From: an uncultured Clostridia bacterium
GTDB lineage: Bacteria; Bacillota; Clostridia; TANB77; CAG-508
Reading direction: 5' to 3'
Length of the DNA stretch: 64,000 bases
NCBI GenBank assembly: GCA_946529215.1
Contig: CAMMZC010000007.1
Span: forward strand, 1-64,000
This document shows, one piece after another, positions 15,743-26,200 of the stretch. How positions within the stretch are numbered: the stretch's first letter is position 1; every line of letters starts with the position of its first letter. Under the pieces are notes generated by a model. That model ran no database searches and was not told where the DNA came from. It saw nothing but the letters and a program-made list of their open reading frames with translations. Position numbers and translations under genes: made by a program.

Positions 15743-17044
15743 ATGGAACGATTTATTATGAAAAGACTAATAGAGTGGAAAGAAAGTAAAACCAGAAAAC
15801 CACTAATATTAAAAGGAGCAAGGCAAGTAGGAAAAACATATATTTTAAAAGAATTTGGACAAAAATATTATGATGGAATAGCATATTTTAATTTTGATCA
15901 TGATGAAGATTTATATAATTTATTTAAAGAGACTAAAGATCCAAAAAGAATATTAGAACAATTGGCATTTATATATGGCAAAGCTATTATTCCAAAAAAA
16001 ACATTAATATTTTTTGATGAAATACAAGAATGTCCAAACGCTTTAAATAGCTTAAAGTATTTTAATGAAGAGGCTAATGAATATCATATTGTTTGTGCAG
16101 GAAGTTTGATTGGAATAAGACTATCTCATACATCATTTCCAGTTGGAAAAGTAGAATTTATGGAAATGCATCCAATGTCATTTAGTGAGTTTTTAATTGC
16201 AGATAATTGCAGTAATTTAGTTGAATACATGAATTCAGTAAATACCATAGATAAAATACCAGAGATATTTTTCAATATGTTAGAGGAAAAATTGAAAGCA
16301 TATTTCATAATTGGTGGAATGCCTGAGGCAGTATATTCTTGGGTTAATGAAAAAAATATGGAAAGGGTAAACAAAATACAAGATGATATTTTAGCTTCTT
16401 ATGAGAGTGACTTTTCAAAACATACAACTGAAGCAGAAGCTAATAAAATTTCTTTAATATGGAATAGTATTCCGTCTCAACTTGCAAAAGAAAATAAAAA
16501 GTTTTTGTATCAAACTATTAAAGAAGGTGCAAGAGCAAGAGAATATGAATCGGCTCTAAATTGGTTAAATGATGCAAATCTTGTTTACAAAATATATAAT
16601 GTAAATAAAACAGCTTTACCACTAAAGGCATACACAGATCTAAGTTGTTTTAAGATTTATATGAATGATGTTGGTTTATTAAGAAGAATGGCAAACATAG
16701 ATAGTAGAATTATAATAGAAGGAAATAGACTATTTGAAGAATTCAAAGGTGCATTTACAGAAAACTATGTATTAAATGCATTAACTCAAATATGTGAAAA
16801 TGTACCAAATTATTTTACTTTTGACAGAAATGAAATAGATTTTGTTATACAAACAAAAAATAAAATAATACCTATTGAAGTAAAATCAAATAAATCGACT
16901 AATAACATAAGCTTAACAAAATATAATTCTAAATTTGAAAATGATTTAAGTATAAGATTATCAATGAATAATTTAAGCAAAGATGGAAAGATTTTAAATG
17001 TACCTTTATTTTTGATAGAATATATGAATAAATTTATTGATTAA
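15743..17044 (+). CDS. AAA family ATPase with C-terminal DUF4143 domain
   Basis: A 433-residue cytoplasmic protein. The N-terminal AAA_14-type ATPase has Walker A GARQVGKT (residues 25-32) and Walker B LIFFDEIQE (about 90-98). The family sensor-type CAGSLIG and FPVGKVEFMEMHPMSFSEFL follow. The C-terminal half is DUF4143, containing FKIYMNDVGLLRRMA and the PD-(D/E)XK-like ending NEIDFVIQTKNKIIPIEVKS, where Asp, Glu and Lys line up like a nuclease core. These proteins are abundant in gut bacteria and archaea but have no settled function; involvement with mobile or selfish elements is often suspected. Here the gene has its own promoter under three direct repeats, and is flanked by copies of the island repeat. 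The start at 15743 follows an AGGGAAGTGAT site. Confidence 0.85.
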   Translation: MERFIMKRLIEWKESKTRKPLILKGARQVGKTYILKEFGQKYYDGIAYFNFDHDEDLYNLFKETKDPKRILEQLAFIYGKAIIPKKTLIFFDEIQECPNALNSLKYFNEEANEYHIVCAGSLIGIRLSHTSFPVGKVEFMEMHPMSFSEFLIADNCSNLVEYMNSVNTIDKIPEIFFNMLEEKLKAYFIIGGMPEAVYSWVNEKNMERVNKIQDDILASYESDFSKHTTEAEANKISLIWNSIPSQLAKENKKFLYQTIKEGARAREYESALNWLNDANLVYKIYNVNKTALPLKAYTDLSCFKIYMNDVGLLRRMANIDSRIIIEGNRLFEEFKGAFTENYVLNALTQICENVPNYFTFDRNEIDFVIQTKNKIIPIEVKSNKSTNNISLTKYNSKFENDLSIRLSMNNLSKDGKILNVPLFLIEYMNKFID

Positions 17045-17045
17045 A

Positions 17046-17103
17046 TGCCAAATGGATGAGGCAATTTGGCAGATTGTATTAATGGTTGAAGATGAAAAAG
17101 TAG
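17046..17103 (+). repeat. Island repeat, copy 2
   Basis: Begins directly at the ATPase stop codon. TGCCAAAT (17046) and ATTTGGCA (17064) form a hairpin, followed by 41 nt identical to copy 1. The rest of the gap to 17258 is AT-rich with nothing recognised. Confidence 0.75.
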
Positions 17104-17258
17104 CTTGCAAAAACTATTGAAAAATGGTGATGAATAAAAAATATTAATATAAAAGAAATTTTATCAATGACAACTAATACTAAAATTTAAAAAATTTTTT
17201 ATTTAGCATACTATTGTAAAAAATTAGAATTATTGATATTATATATTCAAAGATAATT

Positions 17259-17516
17259 ATGAAAGGAGCAATAACTACAAGCCACGAAATGAATGAAAAA
17301 TATGAATGGCTAGATAAGTATTACCCTTTTATAAAAAAGGATAATATAATTTTTGTTTCTAAGTCTGAATATAAATTAATTGCTATAGAGCAATATGCTA
17401 AAAAATTAAAAATAAATAAAAAAGATATTGTTTTTATAGATGATAAACATAGCACATTAAGACAAATTGAGGAAGCAGGATTTACAGCATATCATGTAAC
17501 ATCATTTATAGAATAA
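17259..17516 (+). pseudogene. C-terminal fragment of a HAD-like nucleotidase
   Basis: 85 residues. ITTSHEMNEKYEWLDKYY resembles the motif II region of NT5C-type HAD phosphatases, and IVFIDDKHSTLRQIEEAGFT is the motif IV acidic pair. The N-terminal DxDGT nucleophile region is missing, there is no ribosome binding site before the ATG, and the frame closes at a stop at 17217. The upstream gap contains repeat copy 2, so the 5' end may have been lost when that repeat arrived. A 36-nt gap separates it from the NUDIX gene. It could be translated as a short protein but cannot be an active HAD enzyme. Confidence 0.6.
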
Positions 17517-17552
17517 TATGATTAAAATAAAATTATAGAATGGGTGAAATAA

Positions 17553-18008
17553 ATGGATTATATAAAAAAAATAAGACAATATATCGGACATGATCCTATG
17601 CTTATGTGTGCGTGTGGATGCTTAATATTTAATGAGAGAGGACAAGTTTTGCTTCAAAAAAGAAGTGATGATAACTTATGGGGAAATCCAGGTGGATCTA
17701 TGGATATAGGAGAAACAATATATGATACAATAATAAGAGAAATTAAAGAAGAAACAAATTTTGATATAGAACAAAAAGATTTAAAAATATTCAATATTTA
17801 TTCTGGTGAAGAACAACACCATATATATCCAAACGGAGATGAAATGTATTTTGTAAATATTATTTTTGAAACACATAAAGTAAAAGGCGAGTTAAAGAAA
17901 GATGCTGAAAGCTATGACTTAAAATTTTTTGACATAAATAATTTGCCTACAAATGTAACTAAACCATTTGAGAGTGTAAGACGTGATTTATTAAACAAAA
18001 TATATTGA
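17553..18008 (+). CDS. NUDIX hydrolase
   Basis: A 151-residue single-domain protein. GGSMDIGETIYDTII then REIKEETNF (about residues 47-70) is a complete Nudix box with all metal-binding Glu. The N-terminal region DPMLMCACGCLIFNERGQVL and LLQKRSDDNLWGNPGG is typical of small NUDIX enzymes that clean up or recycle nucleotides; the exact substrate cannot be read. ATG at 17553 follows GGGTGAAA, a weak ribosome binding site. It lies in the accessory island next to a HAD fragment, a pairing that would suit nucleotide salvage before the HAD gene decayed. Confidence 0.85.
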   Translation: MDYIKKIRQYIGHDPMLMCACGCLIFNERGQVLLQKRSDDNLWGNPGGSMDIGETIYDTIIREIKEETNFDIEQKDLKIFNIYSGEEQHHIYPNGDEMYFVNIIFETHKVKGELKKDAESYDLKFFDINNLPTNVTKPFESVRRDLLNKIY

Positions 18009-18022
18009 GTTGTATAAAAGAG

Positions 18023-18067
18023 AATAAAACAAGCTGTGTCAAATGGGACGTAGCAATTTGTCAGATT
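18023..18067 (+). repeat. Island repeat, copy 3 (diverged)
   Basis: AATAAAACAAGCTGTGTCAA leads into AATTTGTCAGATT, matching copies 1 and 2 with several substitutions. The hairpin arms TGTCAAAT and ATTTGTCA keep seven of eight pairs. Confidence 0.6.
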
Positions 18068-18147
18068 TTATTTATTGTAGAAGAAAAAAAGAGGAGTGAA
18101 AAGCATTATAAAAAAGAGATAAGATTTTTATAAATAGGGGAAATAAA

Positions 18148-19075
18148 ATGGATGAAAAATATATAACAATATTATCAAATCTAATTCCGATTCTTATTTT
18201 TATAGGATTAATTTCAAGTTTATATGATAGAAATAAAAAAATAAAAAGAATAAAAGAAATTATAAAAAATGAACCAGTTAAATATAATTATAATTCTAAA
18301 AACATAAATATTTTTTCTGATTCGAATAGTATATATAATAGAATTAATAGAGCTATCACCATATCATATAAGAATAGAAGAAGGCAATTTGTACTATAGA
18401 CATTTAGTTAATACATTAAATAAAACAATTATAATACCAATCGAAGTTATAGAGAATGTATCATATACAGATTATTCCAAAAGAGAAAAAAATCTTTCGC
18501 TCTATATAAATCTAGATTTATTAATAAATATTAATCTGGCACTCGTAAATAATTCAAATGATATAATATATGAATTACATTCTTACATAAAATATAGAAA
18601 GAAAAACGAAAATGTTAATTATATAAATGAAAATAAAAATGTACAAATTAGATTATCTTATGGATATATATTTATAATTTTAGAACTATTAATTTTTGAA
18701 TTGGCAATTATATATAGTTTATTTAATGGTTATCATGATATAATCACAATACTATGTGCAATTTTACTACCAACTATAGCTATATTTATTTTTCCATATA
18801 AAATATGTTGTGAGAACGATATTTTAAAATTTAAACATTTTTGGTATACGCGAAATAAAGAAACAAACATTAACATTTATCAAATTGATAGTATTAGTAT
18901 GATTACTGAAAAAAAATATTTTAGATATTCTATTTTTTATACGCATAAATTAGTAATTAGACATAAATACGATTTGGATATAGTCCCACTTTACTTTAAG
19001 AATATTGCAGATGCAGTAAAAATGATAAATTATATAAAAGCAAAAAAAGAATGGAATGACAATAAAAGTAGTTAA
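18148..19075 (+). pseudogene. Frameshifted membrane-protein gene
   Basis: Two overlapping frames that read as one protein. Frame A (18148-18399, 83 residues) has an N-terminal helix LSNLIPILIFIGLISSLY, then NSIYNRINRAI, after which it becomes unlike protein. Frame B is open from 18308; just upstream of its first start codon it reads ELSPYHIRIEEGNLYYRHLV and continues to 19075 with two adjacent transmembrane helices (about residues 96-140 of frame B, including IFIILELLIFELAIIYSLF) and a PH-like C-terminal region with Tyr/Ile-rich strands. A single extra base around 18335-18355 would explain the break. No family recognised. It may be a real pseudogene, a sequencing error or, less likely, programmed frameshifting. 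Confidence 0.65.
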
Positions 19076-19110
19076 GATTAAAAATAATTGTAAAACAATT
19101 ATTTTTAATC
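19076..19110. terminator. Perfect 16-bp hairpin after the frameshifted gene
   Basis: GATTAAAAATAATTGT (19076-19091) is followed by a 3-nt loop and its exact complement ACAATTATTTTTAATC (19095-19110). It probably ends transcripts of the island before hpt; the T run is inside the 3' arm. Confidence 0.75.
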
Positions 19111-19149
19111 AAATTGTGAGCGTTAATAGAAGGGGATGTTATTAAAAAA

Positions 19150-19659
19150 ATGGAAATAAAAGAACTAATAAGTAAAGAAAAAATTGAAAAAAGAATTGAA
19201 GAATTAGCAGAACAAATAAGCAGAGATTATGAAGGAAAAAATGTAGAATTTATAGTAGTATTAAAAGGTGCTGCAATATTTGCAGTTGAACTTGCTATGA
19301 AATTAAAACCAAATGTTAGATTTGATTTTATAGAAATTTCAAGCTATAGTGGAACTGAAAGTACAGGAGTTTTAAAAGTGAATAAAGACTTAAAAGCAGA
19401 TATTGAAGGAAAAGATGTTTTAATAGTAGAAGATATAATAGATACAGGAAGAACTTTAAGCTATCTAAAAGAGTATCTACTTAGTAAAAATCCAAATAGT
19501 TTAAAAATATGTACACTAGTTAGTAAGCCATCAAGAAGAATTGTAGATGTTCCTATAGATTACAATGGATTTGAGATAGAAGATAAATTTTTAGTGGGTC
19601 ATGGGTTTGATATTGATGAAGATTATAGAAATATGCCATATATTGGGTATATTGAGTAA
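19150..19659 (+). CDS. hpt: Hypoxanthine phosphoribosyltransferase
   Basis: A 169-residue purine-salvage enzyme that joins hypoxanthine or guanine to PRPP. The PRPP-binding signature VEDIIDTGRTL is at residues about 93-103. VVLKGAAIFAVELAMKL (near residue 37) and the C-terminal FEIEDKFLVGHGFDIDEDYR, which holds the purine, complete the family pattern. Length is typical. The gene marks the return from the accessory island to core functions. The ATG follows GAAGGGGATG, a reasonable ribosome binding site. Confidence 0.95.
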   Translation: MEIKELISKEKIEKRIEELAEQISRDYEGKNVEFIVVLKGAAIFAVELAMKLKPNVRFDFIEISSYSGTESTGVLKVNKDLKADIEGKDVLIVEDIIDTGRTLSYLKEYLLSKNPNSLKICTLVSKPSRRIVDVPIDYNGFEIEDKFLVGHGFDIDEDYRNMPYIGYIE

Positions 19660-19697
19660 TAAAGTATTTGTCAGAAATTAATGAAATTGACATAATG

Positions 19698-19726
19698 TTG
19701 CAAAAATGTAAAAAATATGTTATAAT
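19698..19726 (+). promoter_or_regulatory. Promoter of the two-domain protein gene
   Basis: TTGCAA (19698-19703), a 17-nt spacer and TATAAT (19721-19726). A TTGACA at 19687 is 28 nt from the -10, too far to be the -35. Confidence 0.7.
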
Positions 19727-19761
19727 ATCCTTGTGATAATAAAATAAGGAGAGATTGAGAA

Positions 19762-21144
19762 ATGGAAAGAGAAGATAAAAGAAACGAATTACTTAAGAAA
19801 ATACGAATAGGTGCAACTGCATTAGTAACAGCTGCTGGAGTAACTATTGGCGCTGGATGTTCTAATGCAAATACTGAATCAACAAAACAGAATATACCTT
19901 ATACTGAATGTCTTGAAAACTTAGAACAATTATCAGAAGAAGCAAATGAAAGAATATTGTTAGATTATTTATTGTTTCATAATGATGAAAATTTTTCAAA
20001 ATTAAACACACAAGGAAAAGCAAATGCAAAAGTACAAGTTGATAAAGATATAGATGAATGGTTTCGTATTCAAATAGCTAAAGCGGTTACAGAAGGAACA
20101 CATCAGGAATGCCGTCCTGAAGATGTTTGGACATTTTGTTCATTTTTTAATCCAGGATTTACGTGGGAGGGTGCTAATAATACATATACTGTTAATGAAG
20201 GTAGAACTCATGTAGAAAAAACTTTGAGTCATTCTTCAATATGTGATATACTTGAATTAATGGCAAGAGGAAAACAGCGAAATTATTTAGAAAATACAGA
20301 TGGACGACTAATTATAACAGAAGTTAGAGATGGAATAAATGGCGAAGAATTAGATGAAAAAATTAAAAGAAGATATAGTTTAGTTTTGCATTATATAAAG
20401 GACTTTATGAAAAAAGGTGAAAAAGTATCTTTTAATGGAGAGAATTTTAGTGTAGAGGAAGAAAAAGATTTAAGTGATGATTACAAACAGCAACAATTGA
20501 ATATGAGTACAGAAGATTTAGAAGGCATAATTAAATCATTAAATGTTAAATATAGAGAAGATGAGCAAACATTAGAACAATTGGATAGACAATTAAAAGA
20601 ATATGCAGATTTATTTGAAACAGGAGCAGTATATACAGCGATGTCTATAAAACAAAAAAATGAGCTATACAGAAAAGCAGAAAGAGATATGTGTAAATTT
20701 GTACGTATACAACTAGCTGATGCTATTACGAAAGGAACAGGAACGCAATGTCTTCCTGAAGATGTTGTTATTTTTACGACAAGTGATAGAAATCTATGTG
20801 GAATTACATGGCAAGGGGCAGAACAAGCTATAACATATAAAAGACATAGTGAAGAAAATCCACAACATGACCAAGTAATAGAAGATACAATAAAATCTTT
20901 ACGTGGTTTTAGATTAAGTACACGTTATGACAATGCGGATGGTATGACCGTTACAGATTGGATAAACGAAAACACAGATACATATGATAATGAGAAAAAA
21001 TATGGAGAGCGTATGTCTAATATAATTAATAGGATAAGAGAAATGAAATCTAATGAAATTACTTATAATGGCGAAGAATTTAATTCAAGCAAGCTAAAGG
21101 ATAAACAAGAGAAATCAAATGACTCAATGGATATGACACATTAA
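19762..21144 (+). CDS. Exported protein of unknown function with duplicated domain
   Basis: A 460-residue protein. Residues 13-33 are hydrophobic and end in TIGAGCSN, a lipobox-like site with Gly at -3 instead of the usual Leu, so lipid anchoring is possible but not certain. Two homologous halves follow. In the first, WFRIQIAKAVTEGTHQECRP then EDVW and FTWEGA; in the second, FVRIQLADAITKGTGTQCLP then EDVV and ITWQGA. Each half contains a conserved Cys before Pro-Glu-Asp and a later Asn-Gly-Glu loop (FNGENF, YNGEEF). An acidic coiled region links them. No family recognised; the repeated unit looks like a small helical domain. It has its own promoter and terminator. Confidence 0.7.
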   Translation: MEREDKRNELLKKIRIGATALVTAAGVTIGAGCSNANTESTKQNIPYTECLENLEQLSEEANERILLDYLLFHNDENFSKLNTQGKANAKVQVDKDIDEWFRIQIAKAVTEGTHQECRPEDVWTFCSFFNPGFTWEGANNTYTVNEGRTHVEKTLSHSSICDILELMARGKQRNYLENTDGRLIITEVRDGINGEELDEKIKRRYSLVLHYIKDFMKKGEKVSFNGENFSVEEEKDLSDDYKQQQLNMSTEDLEGIIKSLNVKYREDEQTLEQLDRQLKEYADLFETGAVYTAMSIKQKNELYRKAERDMCKFVRIQLADAITKGTGTQCLPEDVVIFTTSDRNLCGITWQGAEQAITYKRHSEENPQHDQVIEDTIKSLRGFRLSTRYDNADGMTVTDWINENTDTYDNEKKYGERMSNIINRIREMKSNEITYNGEEFNSSKLKDKQEKSNDSMDMTH

Positions 21145-21168
21145 TAAATAATAGTAAATTTTTATTTT

Positions 21169-21226
21169 AAAGAGTTGACTAAATAGAGTGCTATAAGAAT
21201 AGTACTATTTAGAATACTCTTTTTTT
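21169..21226 (+). terminator. Intrinsic terminator
   Basis: AAAGAGT (21169-21175) pairs with ACTCTTT (from 21216), and AAATAG (21181-21186) with CTATTT (21205-21210); a T run follows. Confidence 0.8.
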
Positions 21227-21341
21227 CTTGCTATTCTCCAAAAAATATGCTATTATAACATATAGAAAAACTATTAAATATCTAAGTAGGAGAACATAAA
21301 GCAAAATTTAATTATGCTATTATAAGGGAGAATAAAGAAAA

Positions 21342-23201
21342 ATGTTTATAATAGAAGAAGAATTAAAAAAATTGCCTAAAAAGCCAGGCGTATATTTAAT
21401 GAAAGACAAAGATGATAAAATAATTTATGTAGGCAAGGCAATTAATTTGAAAAATAGGGTAAGTTCATATTTTAGAAAAACAGATAAAACAAATAGAATT
21501 CTAAAAATGGTGTCATTAATAGAACATTTTGAATATATAGTTGTTGATAATGAAGCAGAAGCATTAATTTTGGAATGTAATTTAATAAAGAAAAACAGAC
21601 CAAAATTTAATGTCCTTTTAAAAGATGATAAAACTTATCCATACATAAAAGTTGATGTAAAATCTGAATATCCAAATGTTGCAATTACAAGAAGAATTGT
21701 AAATGATGGTTCAAAATATTTTGGACCTTATGCAAATCCAGGTGCAGCCAAGGAGATGCTAGATTTTATAAAACAAAAATACAAGATTAGACAATGCAGG
21801 AATTTTAAATATAATGATAGACCATGCTTAAATTATCATATAAAAAGATGCTTAGCTCCATGTCAAGGATATGTATCGCGCGAAGAATATATGGAGCAAA
21901 TAAATGAAATAATAGATTTGCTTGAAGGAAAAACTGATAAAATTTTAAAGGACTTAAAAAATCAAATGAAAACAGCATCTGAAAAACAAGAATATGAAAA
22001 AGCAGCATACATTAGAGATAGAATGGTTGCAATAGATAGAGCTTCAAGTATGCAAAAGGTTTCAAACATTTCAGAAAACAATATTGATGTTATAGGTCTT
22101 GCAAAATCTGAATTTCAAATTTGTATTGAGGTATTTTTTGTAAGAGGAAGCAAAATGATTGGAAGAGAGCATTACTTTTTTACAGATTTAAATGATATGG
22201 AAGAATCTGAAGTAATAGCAGGTTTTATCAAACAATTTTATATGGACAATTTAAATATTCCAAATAAAATAATGATAAAAGAAGTGCTAGAAAACGAAGA
22301 GGTGCTTGAAAAGTGGTTATCCACAATTGCTGGACATAAAGTGGAAATTCATAGCACAAAACGTGGACAGAAACTAAAATTTGTTGAAATGGCTGAAAAC
22401 AATGCAAAAGTTACATTAGAAAATAAAGAAAAACAAAAAAATAATATATTGTTAGAATTAAAAGAAGTTTTAAAAATGGACAAAATGCCAAGAAAAATTG
22501 AAACTTATGATATTTCAAATATTTCTGGAAACTTTATGGTTGCTGCGATGTGTGTTTTAAAAGATGGAGAAATAAAAAAGAATTTATCAAGAAGATTTAG
22601 AATAAAAACAGTTTTAACTCAAGATGACCCAAGATGTATGGAAGAAGTTATAACAAGAAGATTGGCTCATTCTGTAGAAGAACCAAATAATGAGCAGTTA
22701 GAAAAATCAACAGATAATAAAGCAGATACAGATGATAAAGTTTATAAAGGGGTAGCAAAGAATCAAGCCTTTGGAGAACTTCCTGATGCAATTTTTGCAG
22801 ATGGTGGTATTACTCAAATAAGAGCAATAAGAAGAGCAATAGACAAATACAATGTGCCTGTAAAAATTTTTGGAATGGTAAAAAATGATAAGCACCAAAC
22901 AAGAGCTTTAATTGATGAAGATAGGAATGAAATAAAAATTTCTCCAGAACTTATGCTTTTAATTACAAGATTTCAAGATACAGTTCATGATACAGCAATT
23001 TCGTATTATAGAAAACTACATGAAAAATCTTTATCGCATTCTGAACTTGATGATATTAAAGGAATTGGAGAAGCAAAGAAAAAAGCTTTAATAAAGACAT
23101 TTGGAAGTGTGGAAAAAATAAAACAGGCAAGTATAGAAGAACTTTGTAAAGTTAAGGGAATAAATAAAGAATTAGCTGAGAAAATAAAGAAAGAACTTTA
23201 A
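21342..23201 (+). CDS. uvrC: Excinuclease ABC subunit C
   Basis: A 619-residue nucleotide-excision-repair nuclease that makes both cuts beside a lesion within the UvrABC system. The N-terminal GIY-YIG domain has PKKPGVYLMKDK and IIYVGKAINLKNRVSSYF (residues 12-45). The cysteine-rich FKYNDRPCLNYHIKRCLAPC follows, then a UVR motif QEYEKAAYIRDRM (about 215-227). The RNase H-like 5' nuclease domain starts with YDISNISG and includes FADGGITQI. Two helix-hairpin-helix motifs close the protein (IKGIGEAKKKALIKTFGS and VKGINKELAEKI). Length is normal. addA begins 13 nt later, so the two form an operon for DNA repair. Confidence 0.97.
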   Translation: MFIIEEELKKLPKKPGVYLMKDKDDKIIYVGKAINLKNRVSSYFRKTDKTNRILKMVSLIEHFEYIVVDNEAEALILECNLIKKNRPKFNVLLKDDKTYPYIKVDVKSEYPNVAITRRIVNDGSKYFGPYANPGAAKEMLDFIKQKYKIRQCRNFKYNDRPCLNYHIKRCLAPCQGYVSREEYMEQINEIIDLLEGKTDKILKDLKNQMKTASEKQEYEKAAYIRDRMVAIDRASSMQKVSNISENNIDVIGLAKSEFQICIEVFFVRGSKMIGREHYFFTDLNDMEESEVIAGFIKQFYMDNLNIPNKIMIKEVLENEEVLEKWLSTIAGHKVEIHSTKRGQKLKFVEMAENNAKVTLENKEKQKNNILLELKEVLKMDKMPRKIETYDISNISGNFMVAAMCVLKDGEIKKNLSRRFRIKTVLTQDDPRCMEEVITRRLAHSVEEPNNEQLEKSTDNKADTDDKVYKGVAKNQAFGELPDAIFADGGITQIRAIRRAIDKYNVPVKIFGMVKNDKHQTRALIDEDRNEIKISPELMLLITRFQDTVHDTAISYYRKLHEKSLSHSELDDIKGIGEAKKKALIKTFGSVEKIKQASIEELCKVKGINKELAEKIKKEL

Positions 23202-23214
23202 AGGAGCGAAGAAT

Positions 23215-26200
23215 ATGGAGTGGACCAAAGAACAACTACAAGCAATAAGCAAAAATAAAAGTAACATATTAGTTGCAGCAGCTGCAGGTAGTGGAAAAAC
23301 TGCTGTTTTAGTTGAGAGAATTATCAACAAAATATTGAATGAAAAAATTGATATAGATAAATTATTGGTAGTTACTTTCACAAATGCTGCAGCATCAGAA
23401 ATGAGAGAAAGAATTTTAAATGCAATATATAAAAAGATAGATGAAAGTGCAAATGATGAAGAAATACAAAATTTACAAAAACAGGTTGTTTTGCTAAATA
23501 AAGCAAGTATTTGCACAATCGATTCATTTTGTCTTGATGTTGTAAGAAATAACTTTTTTGAGATAGATATTTCTCCTAATTTTAGAATTGCAGATACAGC
23601 AGAGATTGAGCTTTTGAAACAAGAAGTTTTAGAAGAACTTTTTGAAGAAAAATATGAAGAACAAAATGAAGATTTTCAAAATCTTATAAAAACATATACA
23701 AGCTATAGAGATGATACACCTTTAAAAGACCTTATTTTAAAGATCTATTCATATATTTCATCTAGTCCATATCCAAAAAAATGGCTTGATAATGCAGTAG
23801 AAAGATTTAACATAAAAGACATAAATATAGATTTTACAAAAACTGTATGGGGAGAACTTCTAATTCAAGAAATAAAAGAAGAGTTACAAGATGATATTGC
23901 AATTTTGGAAGCTGAGGCTCGCAAGCTTTCTGTAGAAAAAGAGCTTATTTTGTTTCAAAAAACAATTGAAAATGATATTTGCGAATTGCAAAAATTACTT
24001 GCAAATTTGGATAATTGGAACAAAGCTTATTCAATAGCAAATTCTATAGAGTTTATTACATGGCCAAGAAATAAAGTAGATTTAATCGAAAAGGAAAATG
24101 CAAAAAATGTAAGAGATCAAGTTAAGAAAAAATTTAAGGCAAAGTCTGACAAAATTTTTGTATCTAGTTCAGAAGAAGCAACCCAAGATATTTTAGAAAT
24201 GCATAAAACTTTAATTAAGCTAAAAAATTTAATATTTGAATTTGATGAGCTTTTTACCAAAAAGAAAAAAGATAAAAATATTGTTGATTTTTCTGACATA
24301 GAACATTATGCTTTGCAAATTTTAGTTAGAGAAAAAGAAGATGGAAAACATGAAAGAACAGATGTTGCTAAAAAATATATGAGTCAATTTGAAGAAATTG
24401 CGATTGATGAATATCAAGATAGTAACTTGGTTCAAGAATATATTTTAACATCAGTATCACGTGGTAACAACATTTTTATGGTTGGAGATGTGAAGCAAAG
24501 TATATATAAATTTAGACAAGCAAGACCAGAGCTTTTTTTGGAAAAATATAAAACATATAGTTTAGATGAGGCAAATGAAAAAGGCTTAAAAATTCAGTTA
24601 TTTAAGAATTTTAGAAGTAGAGAAAATATATTGGATTTTACAAACACAATTTTTGCAAATATTATGAGCGAAGATTTGGGAGAAATAGAATATTCGAAAG
24701 AAGAATATTTAAATTTAGGTGCAGACTGGGAGGCTAAGGAAATAAAAAACGAGATTGATATAATAGACATAAAAGAGCAAGAAAAACCACAATCTTATGA
24801 TGAAGAATCTAGCGAAGAAGATGAGGTTCAAGAAAATTTAGAAGATATAGAAATAGAAGCAAAATTTGTGGCTAAAAAAATAAAAGAATTGATATATGGC
24901 AAGTATCAAGTCTATGATTTAAAGAAACAAAAATATAGAGACATAAAATACAGAGATATTGCGATTTTGCTACGTTCAACAAAAGGAAAAGCTCCAGTAT
25001 TTGAAAAAGAATTAATAGAAAAAGATATTCCAGTTTATTCTGATATGTCTTCTGAGTATATAGACACAATGGAGATTCAAACAATTTTATCTTTATTAAA
25101 AATAATAGATAATCCAATGCAAGATATTCCACTTGTGACAGTTATGCGTTCAAGTATTGGGAAATTTACAGATGATGAATTGGTAGAAATTCGCCTTGCA
25201 GATAGACATTCAGAATTTTATTTAGCTTTGCTTAAAGCTAAATTATCAGTTTCTGCTGAATTAAAAGAAAAAATAGAAAGATTTTTGAATCAAATAGATA
25301 AGTGGAGAGAAGAACAAGAATACTTATCTTTAGATGAACTAATTTGGAAGATATATGAAGATACTGGATTTTTAAACTATATGGGAGTTCTTCCAAATGG
25401 AATGCTAAGACAAGAAAATTTAAAAATGTTATTTGAAAGAGCAAAACAATATGAATCTGCAAGTTTTAAAGGACTATTTAATTTTATAAGATTTATAGAA
25501 AGATTGCAATTAAGTAGTGGAGACTTAAGTTCTGCAAAAATGATAGGTGAAAACGAAGATGTAGTAAGAATTATGAGTATTCACAAAAGTAAAGGTTTGG
25601 AATTTCCGATTGTATTTTTGACAAGTTCATCGTCACAATTTAATTTGACAGATTTAAATAAAGACATTTTATTAGACCAAGAACTTGGATTAGGCGTAAA
25701 ATATATAGATTATGATATGCAGGTAAAATATGATACATTAACAAAACTTGCATTAAGAAACAAAGAGCTAAATTCAGTTTATTCTGAAGAGATGAGAATT
25801 TTGTATGTTGCTCTAACACGTGCAAAAGAAAAACTGTATATAACAGGTCTTAGCAAGGATTTTTCAAAAGCAAAAGAAAATATTGAAAATATGATTTCTA
25901 TATACCAAAATGACGACATAAATAAAGAGCAAAGAAAAAAAATTAATCCAATTTTGATTAAGAAATATAAAACTTATTTGGATTGGATTTTGATGGTGTA
26001 TTATAGTGATTTTGAAAAAATGAAAAATCTTGTAGATGTTAATATCTTTGCGAAAGATGAACTGATTAAAGATTTGAAACCTGAAGAGAAACAAGAACTT
26101 GATTTGCTAAAGATTATAGAGGAAAATTGCAAAAATGTAACTGATGAAGAAGTAAAAAAGGTTGAAGAATCTCTAAGCTTTAAATATAAATATGAAGCAG

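Noticed and set aside
19687..19692. TTGACA as -35 of the 19762 gene
   Set aside because: It is 28 nt from the -10; TTGCAA at 19698 has the correct 17-nt spacing.
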